Assembly (NCBI GenBank): GCA_003546025.1
Contig: QPKB01000008.1
Location: forward strand, 18,659,231-18,723,230
Source: Camphora micrantha
Lineage: Eukaryota > Streptophyta > Magnoliopsida > Laurales > Lauraceae
DNA: 64,000 bases
Direction: 5' to 3'
The notes beneath the pieces are model-generated. The model ran no database searches. It worked only from the letters and a program-made list of their open reading frames with translations, and was not told the DNA's origin. The position numbers and the translations under genes were made by a program. This document shows positions 1 through 11,959 of this stretch, piece by piece; position 1 is the first letter of the stretch, and every line of letters begins with the position of its first letter.

Positions 1-23
1 GAGGGCTTTCAGAATTGAGAGCC

Positions 24-530
24 TTAAAATAAGTTGTACAAAGATTTGAAATATGAATAATGAACTTTTAGTAGGGATTTGTTGTGGGGATGCAATTCAA
101 AGAATCGAAGCCAAGATAACCACAAAGAGAGTCCTTTCGATACCTTAAGCTCTATCATTATAACGACGGGGAAGCTAAAGAGGATGTTGAAACACATGAG
201 TGGATGGCCTTGAAGTGGAGACTTGCTTCCAGAGTGCTTTGTGAAGGGCGATGATAAATCTGTGTCCATACGAAGAACCACTCCTATCCATTCTCTTCTC
301 TTGAGTACCTTCTTAGTCACCTGAATGTAGCACAACAACAACGAAAGAGAAGGTGACAGCCCCAAATACCCATAAGAGAAGGTGACTTTGCAATTATCTG
401 TCCACCTAAGAGCCTCTACGGTTTGCGGGTCGTGAGACCCCGCCGAATACTTCTGGTTCGTAGCAGCCACTGCCTTCTCGTACGCCAAACGAGTCACAAT
501 GAATATCGCAATACCAGTAGGGGCGCCTAG
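24..530 (-). CDS. Unassigned open frame at left edge (possible exon of a gene)
   Basis: An open minus-strand frame of about 165 codons reads from roughly 530 down to a stop near 24. It has no convincing ATG: the first methionine-like codon near 497 is GTG, and the frame stays open upstream (GGLGAPTGIAIFIVTR), so it would be an internal exon or a gene fragment. Its first 70 residues look protein-like (AYEKAVAATNQ, HDPQTVEALRWTD) and are followed by a hydrophobic stretch (LGLSPSLSLLLCYI). A GTGACT near 320 could be a splice donor that ends the exon there. I do not recognise the family. It could also be a chance frame. Confidence 0.3.
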   Translation of the reverse strand, partial: LGAPTGIAIFIVTRLAYEKAVAATNQKYSAGSHDPQTVEALRWTDNCKVTFSYGYLGLSPSLSLLLCYIQVTKKVLKRREWIGVVLRMDTDLSSPFTKHSGSKSPLQGHPLMCFNILFSFPVVIMIELKVSKGLSLWLSWLRFFELHPHNKSLLKVHYSYFKSLYNLF

Positions 531-540
531 GCCTCCGTGA

Positions 541-1340
541 GAACTTCGACTCTAGACTGTGGGCAATAACTACGATACAGAGGACATCAGTAATAGTCTA
601 TCGATTGAGAGGCTGGCTCGGCTAAAAGTAAAGAAGACTATTAAAGGCCACTGACCAACAAAGAAAGATTGAGCAGATGTGGACATAATAGGTATCAATG
701 AAAGGCTGGTTGTATTGCTATAGCACAATCATACTAGTGCCAGAAGATAGCATATGGTTACATTGGCAGCTATTAAGCACCTTTTTCCAGTGTCAGTTTC
801 TTTATGATGAAATGTAGTTTAGATAGAAGTTATGTGTGGATGCTCTTGAATGTATGTACCATGATGTGGATGAACTGTAGATAAGCAAGCTAAGGAAGAG
901 CTACTGTACCTACACTTAAATTGTTTGTGATTAGGAAGTCCAGTAATTGAGTGGAGGTCCTGCTTCAAACTGTTTGTGGCCCTTACCCAATACACAGTGC
1001 TAGTGGGTGGTGTTGTGTATCCGGAGTTTACTTACCATGATCGACCGCAATGGGGTCGGCGGGTTCGTCATAAAAAAAAATTAATTAAAAAGAAAACAAA
1101 AGAGAGGAAGAGTTAAATGTATAGTCCCCATAGTAGAGATTGTCACATTTGCCATAGATTTCAACAATAGAACTTTCAAATGTTCTTAATCTGCTTTGGA
1201 GTTGGGGAAGAGATCTGAGATAGAACGGACACAACATCCGTAATAGCTTGGCCTGTCAGCGTTGTTGGCCTTGGATCATTCCTCCGATTGGAAAACATCG
1301 AGGAGGCCTTGCCGGAGGAAAAGTCTGGGGATCCGAACCT
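541..1340. other. Non-coding stretch, nothing recognised
   Basis: Moderately AT-rich sequence with stops in all frames. I see no protein family, RNA gene or clear repeat boundary here. Confidence 0.5.
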
Positions 1341-1349
1341 AGAGAAAGG

Positions 1350-1392
1350 AGGAGGAGGTGGGGTGGGGGGGGGGGGGGGGGTGGGGGGGGGG
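1350..1392 (+). repeat. Poly-G / GGT-rich tract, potential G-quadruplex
   Basis: About 43 bases are almost all G, beginning as GGA/GGT triplets and passing into two runs of more than ten G separated by a single T. The strand has many ways to satisfy a four-run G-quadruplex rule. A short open frame across it (1288-1470) is only a reading of this tract as polyglycine and is not a gene. Long G runs are also common assembly or polymerase-slippage artefacts. Confidence 0.7.
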
Positions 1393-1564
1393 AATATGCC
1401 AAATTTTAATTTTTATGAAACGAATAAAGTATGGGAAAGCTATAACATCACCAAAAGCATACACCCATGACAACAATGATTATAGTTTGGTTTGGCCTCC
1501 AATGGCCTACAATCCACTACTTGCTTGTTGATCGTATATCCCACCGGATTTCCACTATCTTTAT

Positions 1565-1725
1565 GCTTTTCAATAGGCTAAGCAATAACTTTTACAAAAT
1601 TCTTTTTAAGGCTTAGCAATAACCTCTACGATAGACTTAACAATAACCTCTACATATGCTTTTCAAGACTAAGTAATAACCTTACAATATGCTCTTCTAG
1701 GCTAAGCAATAACCTTTACAACCCT
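1565..1725. repeat. Degenerate short tandem repeat around AGCAATAACCT
   Basis: The phrase (C)TTAGCAATAACCTCTACA and variants recur five times at roughly 30-45 base spacing between 1575 and 1720, each followed by a T-rich stretch and GGCTTAG or AGACTTA. It is a decayed minisatellite; its parent element is not clear. Confidence 0.55.
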
Positions 1726-4012
1726 AAGGTTTGTCTCTCTAGATTGTGTCTAAAATACACTTGGAGAGATTACACTTTAAGTTCAATACAATGCCTCTAA
1801 TAAGCGGATATGAAAGTGAAAATCTAACTCACGCACATACACTATATGAATGCAAAGATGAATGCTCAATGTGTATGTATGATGTCCTCGATCAATTTTG
1901 AAAATGAAAGCTCATAAATGCATGCCAAAGGTTTTTTTAAAAGTTTTAGATCATAAAAACATTTTTTATTGAGGCAAGAATGCTAATCACATGTTAAAAA
2001 CAACTTGTATAAGATATACCTATCTAGTCCAAGCAAGCTGTGAATTTTCAAAACCAAAACATGTGATGCATGTGATCTTCAATCAAATTTAAAAGTGTAA
2101 GCTCAAGTATGTATGCCTAAGGCATTTGAAAGTGCAAATCACAAAAAGATATTTGATTGAAGTGAAAAGAAAAATCACATGTAATTTAAAAACCAACTTG
2201 AAAATAATATGCCTATCAATGCTAAGCAAGTTGTGTGAAACTTTAAAACCTAATACGTGTGATTTGTGAGTGTTGTTGAATCCAAAACAAAGAATAGAAT
2301 GAAAGTTATTTTCTTGTGATGGAAATCAACCAAAGACTCAATCAAGTATATGAAATCATGTTACATGTGATTTCAAAGGTGATTGCAAAACATAATTCAA
2401 TAAGATATACCAATTTGAGTCCAACTTATTGTGAATCAAAGTGGAGTATGCCAAAACAATAAATCAATTCACCAATCATATTCATGTTAAGCGACACAAC
2501 CAAATCATAGTTAACATACTTTAACAATATATTTACAATTTAATTTAAACAAAGCATTTGAAACATTTGATGGTGAAAGCAAAGCTTACTTAGTCTGATT
2601 TAACTCGTGATTTCCTCAAGCTTTAGGCTTCCCTTTTGCCAGCTAACCTTCTCTTTAGCTCTCCCTTTGTTGGCCTCAAAATTACCTCAAGGAAGTACGT
2701 CTTGGTTTCTCAATTTGGGTTGGAGTGTGCTAGTTTATATAGAAAAAGATGTTTCCAACGGCATATCTTAGTCGTTAGGGTGTGCTGCTGACCTCATACG
2801 GTCATAATCCATCGATTCATGAGAATTGCAGGTCGTTGGCCGACTAGTGACGATTAGGTCACCGACTGGCAGATTTTATGACAGTTTTTGGACGCCAAAT
2901 AAAATATGCCGAGGAGAGTGGGATCCCGCTTGCAGGTCAGTGTAACTGACAATTCCCAGAGGTTTTTGACTTTGAAAATGCATTTCCTAAGAGGAAATTT
3001 TTGCCATGGATAAGGTCATGCTTGGTTTCATGTTTAAATCAATCCAAAAAGATGTTTTCCAGACATGAACCTGTTAATGCCTAAGATGATTTTGAATTCC
3101 AAGATCATAGGCATGCATGATTAAAATCAATTTATGCATCCAATGTTAAAATCCAAGACATGCATGAACATAAGTTTAAAATTTTTAAAACAATGCATGT
3201 GAAAATCAAGTTTTCAAGTTTTTTTAAAAATCAATTCTCATGTGAAAAATCGAATGATGCATCATCAAATTGCATCACACAAAATCCCTAACATGGAGGA
3301 AGCTGGTGCATTCTGAGATGATGTGACTGCTTCATTTGTAGTAGTATCATTCATGGCACTGAATATTGCAGGAATCTTTGCCTTTGGTGGTAGTTATCAA
3401 GGCAAATGTGTCTGGCATAGTAGATATCATGAGCGGGAATCTTGGTTGACAGAGGATTGGGATTGCAGCATCAGTTCCTGGACACAAATGTCAAGATCAC
3501 AGGAGCTGTTTCTCGATTCATTATGGGCTGCTTGAATAGATTCAAATTTCGGGTGAAAATTCATAAGAAAACTGACTTATATGAGATTCTTCTTGGATGC
3601 GAAGTACATCAGACAGTGCGTTGTAGAGTTGAATGAAGTATCATGGAATCCCTTTCAGTCCAAAGTTTTAGAAACGCACTGTAGTATTCTTAAACCAATT
3701 TATTTCCTTCATAATCGGCGGGTTCAGTATCAAAATAAAATTTCTGGGCTTTATTGACCCAATGATATAATTTCTTTAAGTGGGTCTGCATTTCAGAGCT
3801 GATCTAAAGGAATGAAAAGACAGTCCCAACATTTGGTCCAATAGAATTCAGTACCCGAGTCACTAATTTGGAGTTATTCTGATTCAAGTAGCTAGTGCTT
3901 TTCTTCTGTTGGAGTAGTTAATGTCTGTCTTAAGTGGGCAGAGAGGCCATAAGAAATATTTCTTTCCATTGAGTTTGATTTGAATGAGATCACTACTTTA
4001 AACCATGGGGGG
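1726..4012. other. Non-coding, LTR-like debris, no gene recognised
   Basis: AT-rich sequence with several dispersed near-repeats, such as paired segments with CAAGTTGTGTGAA and ATGTGATTTC near 2030-2400. A TATA-like TTTATATAGA sits at 2733. Two overlapping short frames at 3323-3636 have no recognisable domain. The character resembles an old LTR-retrotransposon flank, but I could not pair LTR ends. Confidence 0.4.
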
Positions 4013-4077
4013 NNNNNNNNNNNNNNNNNNNNNNNNNNNNNNNNNNNNNNNNNNNNNNNNNNNNNNNNNNNNNNNNN
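4013..4077. other. Assembly gap (65 N)
   Basis: A run of 65 undetermined bases. Frames that cross it are meaningless. Confidence 0.99.
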
Positions 4078-4764
4078 TGAATGCTTACAAAAAGAAAGAG
4101 TTTACCAATGTTTTATTTTGCTGTTTTTTGCATATGAGATACAAGCCAATATTTTTCTGGGACACTTTCTCAAGTATAGGAAACAGTGGCAACTGATTCC
4201 ATAAATAATTTTATTTGTGATTTTTGGACTATTTGGTTATCGCCTACAAACAGTGTCAATAATTGAAATCTTTTATGGACACTACAATGCACTTTTGTCG
4301 CGCTAAATAAGCACGCAATAAAGGTCTATAAAATGTTGGAGATGGGTTTGTTCATTGTAGTGTCATGTTGAGATGGTTTTTTATCATTGCTTATCCATTG
4401 CCCAACAAATGAAATGAATGGCAGTTACTAGCATCTATGCATAGTACATGTTTTTGTTTAATAAGAAAATGTTAGTTTCGATTCATTTGTGGTATGTGGG
4501 TAAATAAGTATGGCTAGATTCAACCACTAATCGAAGAACAGTAGTTTCTCACAATCTCCTGTGGGATTTGTGTATTTGTCGATGTTGGAAATTATACGCA
4601 GTTCGTAGATGACATGTTGCTTTTGTGTGAGGTTTTTGTAATTGGACTTGGAGCTGGAGAATATTATAGGTGTTGTCCTATATGTCTTGAGTTTATTATG
4701 AAGATTGTGAATCAATATTAATAAGGATGATCATATTCTTGTGGGGATAAGAATGTCATAAGGA

Positions 4765-4903
4765 AAGCATTACACCCCGTCCGAGTTAATCAAGATTAAC
4801 TCTATTTAATCGAGTTAATGTATATCAAGCATGATAAATCAAGTTAATTGTGGTTAGTGATCACAATGAATTAAGTTAGTATCAAGAGAATGAATTAAGC
4901 ATA
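4765..4903. repeat. Possible Ty3/gypsy-type LTR piece, interrupted by the copia insertion
   Basis: The segment starts near TTACACCCCGTCCGAG, a phrase like the TGTTACACCCCG start of many plant Ty3/gypsy LTRs. It continues beyond the copia element at 11200 with CCGTAAATACGGATG and similar LTR-like text up to about 11700. If correct, the copia element inserted into this older LTR. No matching second LTR or target duplication was found, so this is tentative. The stretch 4078-4764 before it holds nothing recognisable. Confidence 0.3.
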
Positions 4904-5294
4904 TGATAGCAAAAAATGACCTCTCTACCAAAACTTTAACAGATTAGATTTGCAATCTAATACTAATATTTTACACTAGGAAAGAAAACCCAATTTAAAG
5001 ACATACCTGGATCCATCGCAAAAAAATGATACGAAATACCCTCAGAACTTTTAACTCTCTCAATCTTCTCTTAATGCCTGCTAATCAATGGGAATGCCAA
5101 GCAATTGTGTGTAAAGATGAGAGAATTCCCAAGACCTTTTATAGGCCACGTTTACACTTGCCTCCTCATCAACGGAAAGCAGTCCCACTACTGCACGAAG
5201 AGGTATTTTAAAGGACATGCCTTAATTGGGAGAAAAACAGTTGTTTGAAAAATCAAACAATAGTGGTCATATGACACTACCTAGATCTCCAACA
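4904..5294 (-). repeat. 3' LTR of the copia element
   Basis: 391 bp, closely similar to 10810-11199 throughout. Shared blocks include CATACCTGGATCCATCGCAA and AAGCAATTGTGTGTAAAGAT. It is preceded on the left by the GCATA duplication. Confidence 0.93.
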
Positions 5295-5666
5295 ATCTCC
5301 ACTTGGTCCATATGACCAACATTGATCCCTTTTTTTTGTTTGCAAATATAATGGAAAAATAACTATAACTGATGCGCATCATTGAGAATTTAATGCTAAG
5401 ATCTTTAATCTATGCTCAGGTTAGTCTATTAATGCGAATTGTAGCGGTTACACATCTTTAATGACATGCTTCCTTCCACAATCACAACATTAATATTCTT
5501 GCCTAATCCAGCACTTAATGCGTATCCGTAATATGACTTACTTTAATGGCAACTGTAATGTCATAATACTTATATATATTCTTACTTTATATTACAATTA
5601 TCACATGTGACTTCAAAAAACAAAGTAAGAACTGCAAAACTTGATCGATATATATAGTGTCATACA

Positions 5667-6165
5667 TCATTGATTCTTACAAGGCATTTCATTCAAGCCC
5701 ATATTTATTACATGGTCTTTAAAATCCTTTGGTGCCAATGCCTTTGTCATTGGATCAGCAATCATGAGCTTCGATGAAGCTCCCACAATTGACACTAAAC
5801 AAAGAACACTTGTCGTTTTGAGCGAAACGCCTAGCAACATCGTTGTCGCAGTAAATCTTAATCGATTCAGACATACTGCCCATAATTTCAAGTCCCATGA
5901 TGTAGTTACGCATCTATAATGTGTGACCTGTGGCTTCAAAACATGCCACATACTCTGCATTGAATGTTGATGGAGTGGTTAGTGTATGTTTCGCACTCCT
6001 CCAAGATACTGCCCAGGTAGGCAACAAAAAGATGTAACCTGATGTTGACCTCCTTGTATTGAGACATCCAGCAAAGTCTGAATCTGAATATCCAATGACC
6101 TCCAGTTGATTGGATTTTTGATGTGTGAGCATAAATCTTTTTGTTCCGTTAAGGTAACGCATCAC
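5667..6165 (-). pseudogene. Ty1/copia RNase H remnant
   Basis: C-terminal pol piece on the minus strand. The first 80 codons carry the copia RNase H signature (GYSDSDFAGC, RRSTSGYIF, NAEYVAC). A second overlapping frame (5960-5667) holds the rest, ending in the usual ADPMTKAL-type tail. A frameshift near 5930 separates the two frames. It would degrade the RNA strand of the RNA-DNA hybrid during reverse transcription; here it is broken. Confidence 0.88.
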
Positions 6166-6176
6166 TTTCTTGATAG

Positions 6177-6607
6177 CTACCCAATGAGACAGGCTGGGAT
6201 TACTTTGATACTACTTAGCATCCCGACTGCAAAGCTAATGTCTGGCCTAGTGCAAGTCTGTAAGTACATCAGACTTCCTACTGCTACCGTATATGGATAT
6301 TTATCCATTTCTAACCTTTCTAAATCAGTCATGGGAGATTGTGCTTTACTAAACTTGTCTCCCTTAGACATAGGTGCATTTTGTGGTCTGCATCCTTCCA
6401 TTCGAAAACGTTTGAGAATATTTTTGATATAGGCTTCTTGACACAACCCAAGTAATTCTTGAGATCGATCTTTAAATATTTTGATTCCTATTACAAAGGT
6501 TGCTTCACCCATATCTTTCATATCAAAATTATTCTTAAGATATGTTTTAGTTTCTCAAATCATACTTAGATCATTACTGGCTAGTAAAATATCATCTACT
6601 TACAACA
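6177..6607 (-). pseudogene. Ty1/copia reverse transcriptase, C-terminal part only
   Basis: The minus-strand frame beginning near 6521 reads MKDMGEATFVIGIKI and later TRPDISFAVGMLS, the typical stretch downstream of the RT active site. Just upstream (6607-6580) the catalytic block reads VDDILLAS, but the expected tyrosine codon before it is a stop (TAA). Everything N-terminal to this block is missing: integrase-derived sequence ends near 6650, so most of the RT finger and palm domain is deleted. Confidence 0.88.
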
Positions 6608-7804
6608 CTAAAATAAGAAACTTGCTCCCACTGTTTTCATGGTTCTCCAAAACTTGGCATTATTAGACTCAACTATTCTTGTTAAATGATTAGGACAGTA
6701 AAAACGATACCCTTTAGATCCTTCCGGATATCCAATAAAAAAATATCGACTTACTGTTCTAGGGTCTAACTTCTTTTCTAGTGGGTTATATACCCGCACT
6801 TCATATGGACATCCCCAGACATGGAAATGGTTTAAGCTGGGTTTCCTACCAGTCCATAACTCAAAAGGAGTTTTAGGAACTGCTTTAGTAGGAACTCTGT
6901 TTAAAATATAAATGGCCATCTTTAGTGCGTCACCCGACATAAACTCGGGTAACGAAGTATTACTAATCATACTCCTAACCATATCTAAAAAAGTCATATT
7001 TCTTCTTTCAGCCACTCCATTTTGCTGGGGTGTTCCAGGCATTGTATATTGGGCAACAATACATTCTGATTCTAGGAATCTAGCAAACGGGCCTAGGTTA
7101 CGACCTGTTTTAGTGTACCTACCATAATATTCACCACCTCGATCTGATCTCACAATTTTGATCTTTCTATCTAATTGATTTTCCACTTCTGCCTTAAATA
7201 CTTTAAAGGTACTTAGGGCATTTGATTTTTCTTTAATAAGATAGATATAACCAAAACGTGAGTAGTCATCTATAAAGGTAATGAAATATTGTTCTCCTGT
7301 AAAACAAGATATATCTAATTTTCCACAAATGTCCATATGGATTAACTGTAGGAGTTCAGAACTCCACGTGGCAATTTTCTTGACTGTTTTAGTTTGTTTG
7401 CCTTTAATACAGTCAACACAGACACCAAAGTTAGTGAAGTCAAGGTTCGGTAACAGCCCATCTTTCACCAATCTCAATATCCTATCCTTTGAGCTGTGTC
7501 CTAATCTTTTATGCCACAACATAGGAGAGTTCTCTTTTATTACTCCTCTTTTCTTACCAACATAAGTTATTTGCTGTGTGGTGATTGATTGTGTGTATAA
7601 AGGATCTAACTTGAATTTATACAAACCATCACATAATAAACCACTACCAATCATCATACCATTATAAAAAAATTTTAATGATCCATGATCAAAGTCAAAG
7701 ACATAACCAGCAATATCTAACTTAGAAACAGAAACCAAATTTCGGGAAATATCGGGAACATAAAAGGTGTTTGGCAGGTCCAAAATAAAGCCTGTGTCCA
7801 TCAC
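6608..7804 (-). pseudogene. Ty1/copia GAG-pre-integrase and integrase
   Basis: An open minus-strand frame of about 398 codons. The N-terminal third ends with the zinc-binding HHCC module (HKRLGH, CVDCIKGKQ). The integrase core follows with its catalytic acidic residues in MDICGKLDI, SDRGGEY and PQQNGVAERRN (D, D and E). The tail (WGCPYEVRVYNP, EGSKGYRFY) is the usual copia linker before the RT. The protein would insert the element's cDNA into chromosomes. The frame is fairly well kept but is disconnected from gag upstream by a stop and frameshift at 7805-7900, and from the RT downstream by a deletion. Confidence 0.9.
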
Positions 7805-7899
7805 CAGCCTGTATGTTCCAAATGCTTCGACTCTTGATTTCTTCCGGTCCCCATAACGATGGTCTTTTCTCCATCACTTGGCCTCCGGGTTGAAATGAA

Positions 7900-8820
7900 T
7901 CACTGCATACAACCAGATATATGAATGGTTGCACCAGAGTCGACCCACCAAGTATTGGATGGGACATCAATAACATTGGTTTCACATATAAGAAATAAAT
8001 TTCTTAACTTACCTCTTTTCTCAAACCAACTCTTCCTTTTCAGGCAGTCTTTCTTGAAGTGTCCTTTCTTGCCACAAAAGTGACATTTGTCAGATCCTTT
8101 CTTTCCCTTTTTCGTCATTGGTTTTTGACTCTTTGGATCTACCTTCGGAGTGTTGACATTAGTTTTAAAGTTTTTAGGACCTTTTTTGCCCTTTTTCTGG
8201 GAGACGACGTTTACTAGCAATTGTCCCTCGGCCTTAAGCCTCCTCTCTTCTTGATCACATCTCGCGATCAATTTGTTTAGGGTCCACCAACTGGAGCCTT
8301 GATTGTAAGTCACCTTAAATGGGCCAAATGCAGGAGGAAGGGAATCCAAAATGAATTGGATCAAATATCCATCCAAAATACTCATATCTACATCTTTCAA
8401 CTTAGATGCGATGTTGGACATGCGTAGGATATGTTCTCTAATTCCCTTAGTCCCATCGTATTTCATATTGGTCAATTTGTTTATCAATGTGGCACCTAAT
8501 GTTTTATCGGTCACTTCAAATTGAGACTTGATTACTTCTAAGAGTTCTTTTGCATTTTTATCATGATCTATTGATCCTCTAATACCCTTAGAAATTGAGT
8601 TCAAAATGATTTTTCGGCATACTTTATCACATCTATGCCATTTATCATAGTTGGTCCTATCACGATCAGAACTTTGGTCGGTGGGTGTAGGAGGCATGGT
8701 CTCATGTAAGGCCATGTCTAAATCTAGATAGGTTATAGTCAATGACAGCAAGTCTAACCAATCAGGGTAATTGAATCCATCTAACATAGGAATGGTCCCC
8801 AAGCACCAAGGAAGTGGCAT
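7900..8820 (-). pseudogene. Ty1/copia gag with zinc knuckle and protease start
   Basis: A 306-codon minus-strand frame. It starts with a UBN2-type gag domain (GFNYPDWL, then TIYL-like and LIQFILDSLP blocks), a lysine-rich linker, and a CCHC zinc knuckle (CHFCGKKGHFKKDC) near residue 245. It ends with the aspartic protease active site WWVDSGATIH near residue 292. A TGA right after this motif, followed by a frameshift, cuts the protease short. It would form the cytoplasmic virus-like particle of the element. Confidence 0.9.
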
Positions 8821-10809
8821 TGATCTGGAGGTAAAGAAAATATAATTATTATATTCACAAAACTATAATGCTTTGAAAAGGACTTAAAAGAAGTTAGTGT
8901 AATTGTTTACACATCATCACAAATACCCTTTGGGTTTAATGCGATACGTTAATTTAATTATCCTCATTTATTTGATAAACCATAATATGTGAAGTGAACA
9001 AGTGAGATCTCACCTTTGGGCATAGATCAAGACAAATCCACTAACACATCTTTAATATGTCCAATCTTCAAATAATTGAAAGATAAACTCCTTTGGGTCG
9101 AATATCAATCTTTTTAGCAAAGTTGCAATTTTAGTGTCATTTATGATGTTTATAATTCAATCATTGAAAATATAGTCTTCATCATAATTGGGTTACTTTG
9201 GTGACAACCAGGTTAATTTGTAATTTTCTATCTTGAAAACTATGACACTATTGTGATCTTAAACTCCTATGTTATAATTTTCATAGTAATTAATCAACGA
9301 TTAAAATACTCAATTTCTACCTTAATTGAGCTTTAATTATTTTGATTTACACATTCAGGAGAAACTGAACATTTAAGATCACATTATTAATGGTTAGGAT
9401 GAATTTTTCTAAGATTATGGGTCCAATATGACATCAATCAGACCATTGAAAATTTTTTTTATCCCAATCTTATATTCCTTGATCAATCTACCATAATTCT
9501 AAGTTTAACTTAACACGTCCGTTAAATCATACGAAAATAAACATCATCATGCATGTATATAATAATCACAACTCAAATCAACATTAATCTTGTAAACAAA
9601 TAAGCGGAAAGATGAACTTAAATGAGTTAAAAATGCATAAATTAATATGATGTCTAAATTGAACCATTGGATGAGTAATTAAATTCAGTAATATGATAAA
9701 TCTCAAAATGAAGATTATAACAAAAAAAAGGGATCATTAATCCGATATCGAATGTGTCCAAAATGATCAAAATAAGTTTCTAATAATTAATTTTTCCTTA
9801 ATCTGGCTTTGTTATGATCAAATCAGAAATTAATCATCACTGCCAGAATATCACCTATATTTTGATCTATCTATTGGAAGGCTCCGATCGGATTGGACCA
9901 ATTCTATAATGATCAAATTAAATAAATAACATAATTGCCTCTTTAATATTATTATTTTATGCAAATGGCTCAAATCAGTTCGGGATGAAACCCAAACCAA
10001 TAAACAGCCCAATTTTGTAGGTCGGGTCAGTGCGGGTTAGGTCGAATGGACCTGATCCAGCACGTCATCTTCTACCCCCCCAAAAGAGGGGCAATCGGTT
10101 AAAACCAATTCTCCTCTTCGACGCCTACAGTGGCGCCGGGCACATCGGGATTCTCTTCTTCGACGTCAGCAGCGGCGTCGGCCGCATCAGACCGCCAAAT
10201 AGTTTCACGGCACCAACAACACACTTCGCCGGCCATCCACTAATACCAAGAACTCCAAGACCAATTGAAAATACCATCCATGAATTTAACAAAGCAGCCC
10301 TATATGGGGAATTGATTTCTGAGGATAATACCATTCCCTTTTTTGAATGATATGGATACCACCAGTCATATAAAAAGTTCATCATGAGTGGAAAACTCAC
10401 CATAAAGAGAGAATTGCTACACAAGCAGTTGTAGCCCTGTAGGCTTCTTCTGCCTTTCCACTTATTATTCTCAAAGTGGTGGGTTAAAAAACTATAAAGA
10501 TCACAATAGATATGCAGTTGCATCCATTGGTAAAAATGGGCAACATCAGGCTATCAATCGACGACTTTTATTTTTTGGTTGTTTTTCGTCACTAGTTTTC
10601 TGGCGCTGTGCAGTGCCGGCTGTTCCGCCGAATGTCGGGCTGCGTCGTGGTAGCCCAGCGTCCTGCTGTGCCGCCGCAGCACAATGCCCGGCTCCGTGGT
10701 TCACGGCCGTTGCCGGACTGGGTTTTTCAACCAGTGAACCCATTTCACAACCTTCCATTTTTATCCAAATCTAACCCTATCAATGAAAACCGATGGCTCT
10801 GATACCAAC
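8821..10809 (-). other. Long untranslated leader of the copia element
   Basis: About 2 kb between the 5' LTR with its primer site and the gag start. It has no conserved frame. The part near the LTR (10000-10750) is GC-richer with CCGCCG-type tracts, and the part near gag (8821-9960) is very AT-rich. Frames seen at 10030-10802 on either strand are not recognisable. Such a long leader may include packaging sequence or a later insertion. Confidence 0.6.
10796..10809 (-). other. tRNA-iMet primer-binding site of the copia element
   Basis: On the minus strand, TTGGTATCAGAGCC lies immediately inside the 5' LTR. This matches the 3' end of plant initiator methionine tRNA, the usual primer of Ty1/copia minus-strand synthesis. 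Confidence 0.92.
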
Positions 10810-11199
10810 TGATAGCAACAATGGCCTCTCTACTAAAACTTTAACGGATTAGATTTGTAATCTAATAGTATAATTTACACTAGGAAAGAAACTCAATTTA
10901 AAGACATACCTGGATCCATCGCAAAAAATGATACGGAATACCTCACAACTTTTAACTCTCTCAATCTTCTTTTAATGTCTGCTAATCGATGGGAAAGCCA
11001 AGCAATTGTGTGTAAAGATGAGAGAGTTTCCAAGCCCTTTTATAGACTACGTTTACACTTTCCTCCCCATCAACAAAAAGCAGTTCCAATACTGCACGAA
11101 CAGGTATTTTAAGGGACGTGCCTTAACTGGGAGAAAAATAGTTGTTTGAAAAGTCAAACAAGTAGTGGTCATGTGGACCACCACCTATGATCTCCAATA
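10810..11199 (-). repeat. 5' LTR of the copia element
   Basis: 390 bp, collinear with 4904-5294, followed by GCATA. It contains the element's promoter by family rule; a TTTTATAG box is visible near 11038. Confidence 0.92.
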
Positions 11200-11204
11200 G
11201 CATA

Positions 11205-11959
11205 ATGAAATAGTTGTAGAAGAGATTGAGTTGATTGAGTTGATTTTAAACTCAAATTGATGAAATTAAGGACTTTTCCGTAAATACGGATGTTCGCGTA
11301 TTTCATCGAATGTGGTGAAACTTGATCCATCATGTGTGTTTCAAAGAGTACATCACCTTTCATAATATACTCATGTTCATTTGACTTGAAATGAGTCAAA
11401 TGAGTCTTGATTTGGCTAAAATTAGAAATATGTATAATGTATGGGGTTAAAATGCAAAATTCTGTTGTTAAAGGTTGGAAAGAACCCAAATAACATTCAT
11501 GCGAATGTTCCAGCAGCAGCTGAAACCTAGGTTCTTCTTCTTTCTTGCTTTCTTCTTCCTTGAGTGCTTGAGGTGTGGCTAAGCTAAAGATTTAGAGAAA
11601 GGATCTCATCTCCATCATCAACTCCAGCATCTTCTTTAATCTCTTGGAGTTAAAGTTTAATGGAAAGTTATGGTTTCTCTTTGCGAAGCTACAAGTAAGT
11701 ATTTGTAGTGATTTTGGTTTCAATAGAGCTATTTAGACTCTTCTCCATGTCAAACATCTTATTAGATTCTTTTTGAAATTATATTATGGTGTTAGGGTTT
11801 GGAATTGGGTGACTTTGTCTCAAATTGAACTAAAAAGAAAGAGGGGTTTTGTGTGAAATTTGAATCAAAGGCAAGTATAAACAGTTATTATGATTGGAAA
11901 GCTAATTTGTGTAGATTTCTTGAGATTTTGTTATAGTTGTGGTTTAGACATGTTTCATG
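11205..11959. other. Non-coding flank between copia and pararetrovirus remnants
   Basis: No coding signal. The text may continue the LTR-like sequence interrupted at 4903. A CTACAAGTAAGT at 11690 looks like a splice donor and could belong to a lost gene or an LTR leader. Confidence 0.4.

Larger units (their letters stand above)
4904..11199 (-). mobile_element. Ty1/copia LTR retrotransposon, full length but defective
   Basis: A 6296-bp element in minus orientation bounded by two LTRs of about 390 bp (4904-5294 and 10810-11199) and a 5-bp target duplication GCATA at 4899-4903 and 11200-11204. Read on the minus strand the LTR runs TGTTGGAGATC to TTGCTATCA; the 5' copy has the second base mutated (TA instead of TG). 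A primer-binding site complementary to initiator tRNA-Met (TTGGTATCAGAGCC) abuts the right LTR, and a purine tract (AAGTGGAGAT) abuts the left LTR. Gene order gag, protease, integrase, RT, RNase H is that of Ty1/copia. Frameshifts, stops and deletion of most of the RT make it non-autonomous. The LTRs differ by many substitutions and small indels, so the insertion is not recent. Confidence 0.95.

Noticed and set aside
3323..3636. Two overlapping plus frames as a small secreted protein
   Set aside because: A hydrophobic start is present but no cleavage site, cysteines or conserved second half; not enough to call a gene.
6106..7565. Plus-strand frames within the copia pol region
   Set aside because: Antisense shadows of integrase and RT.
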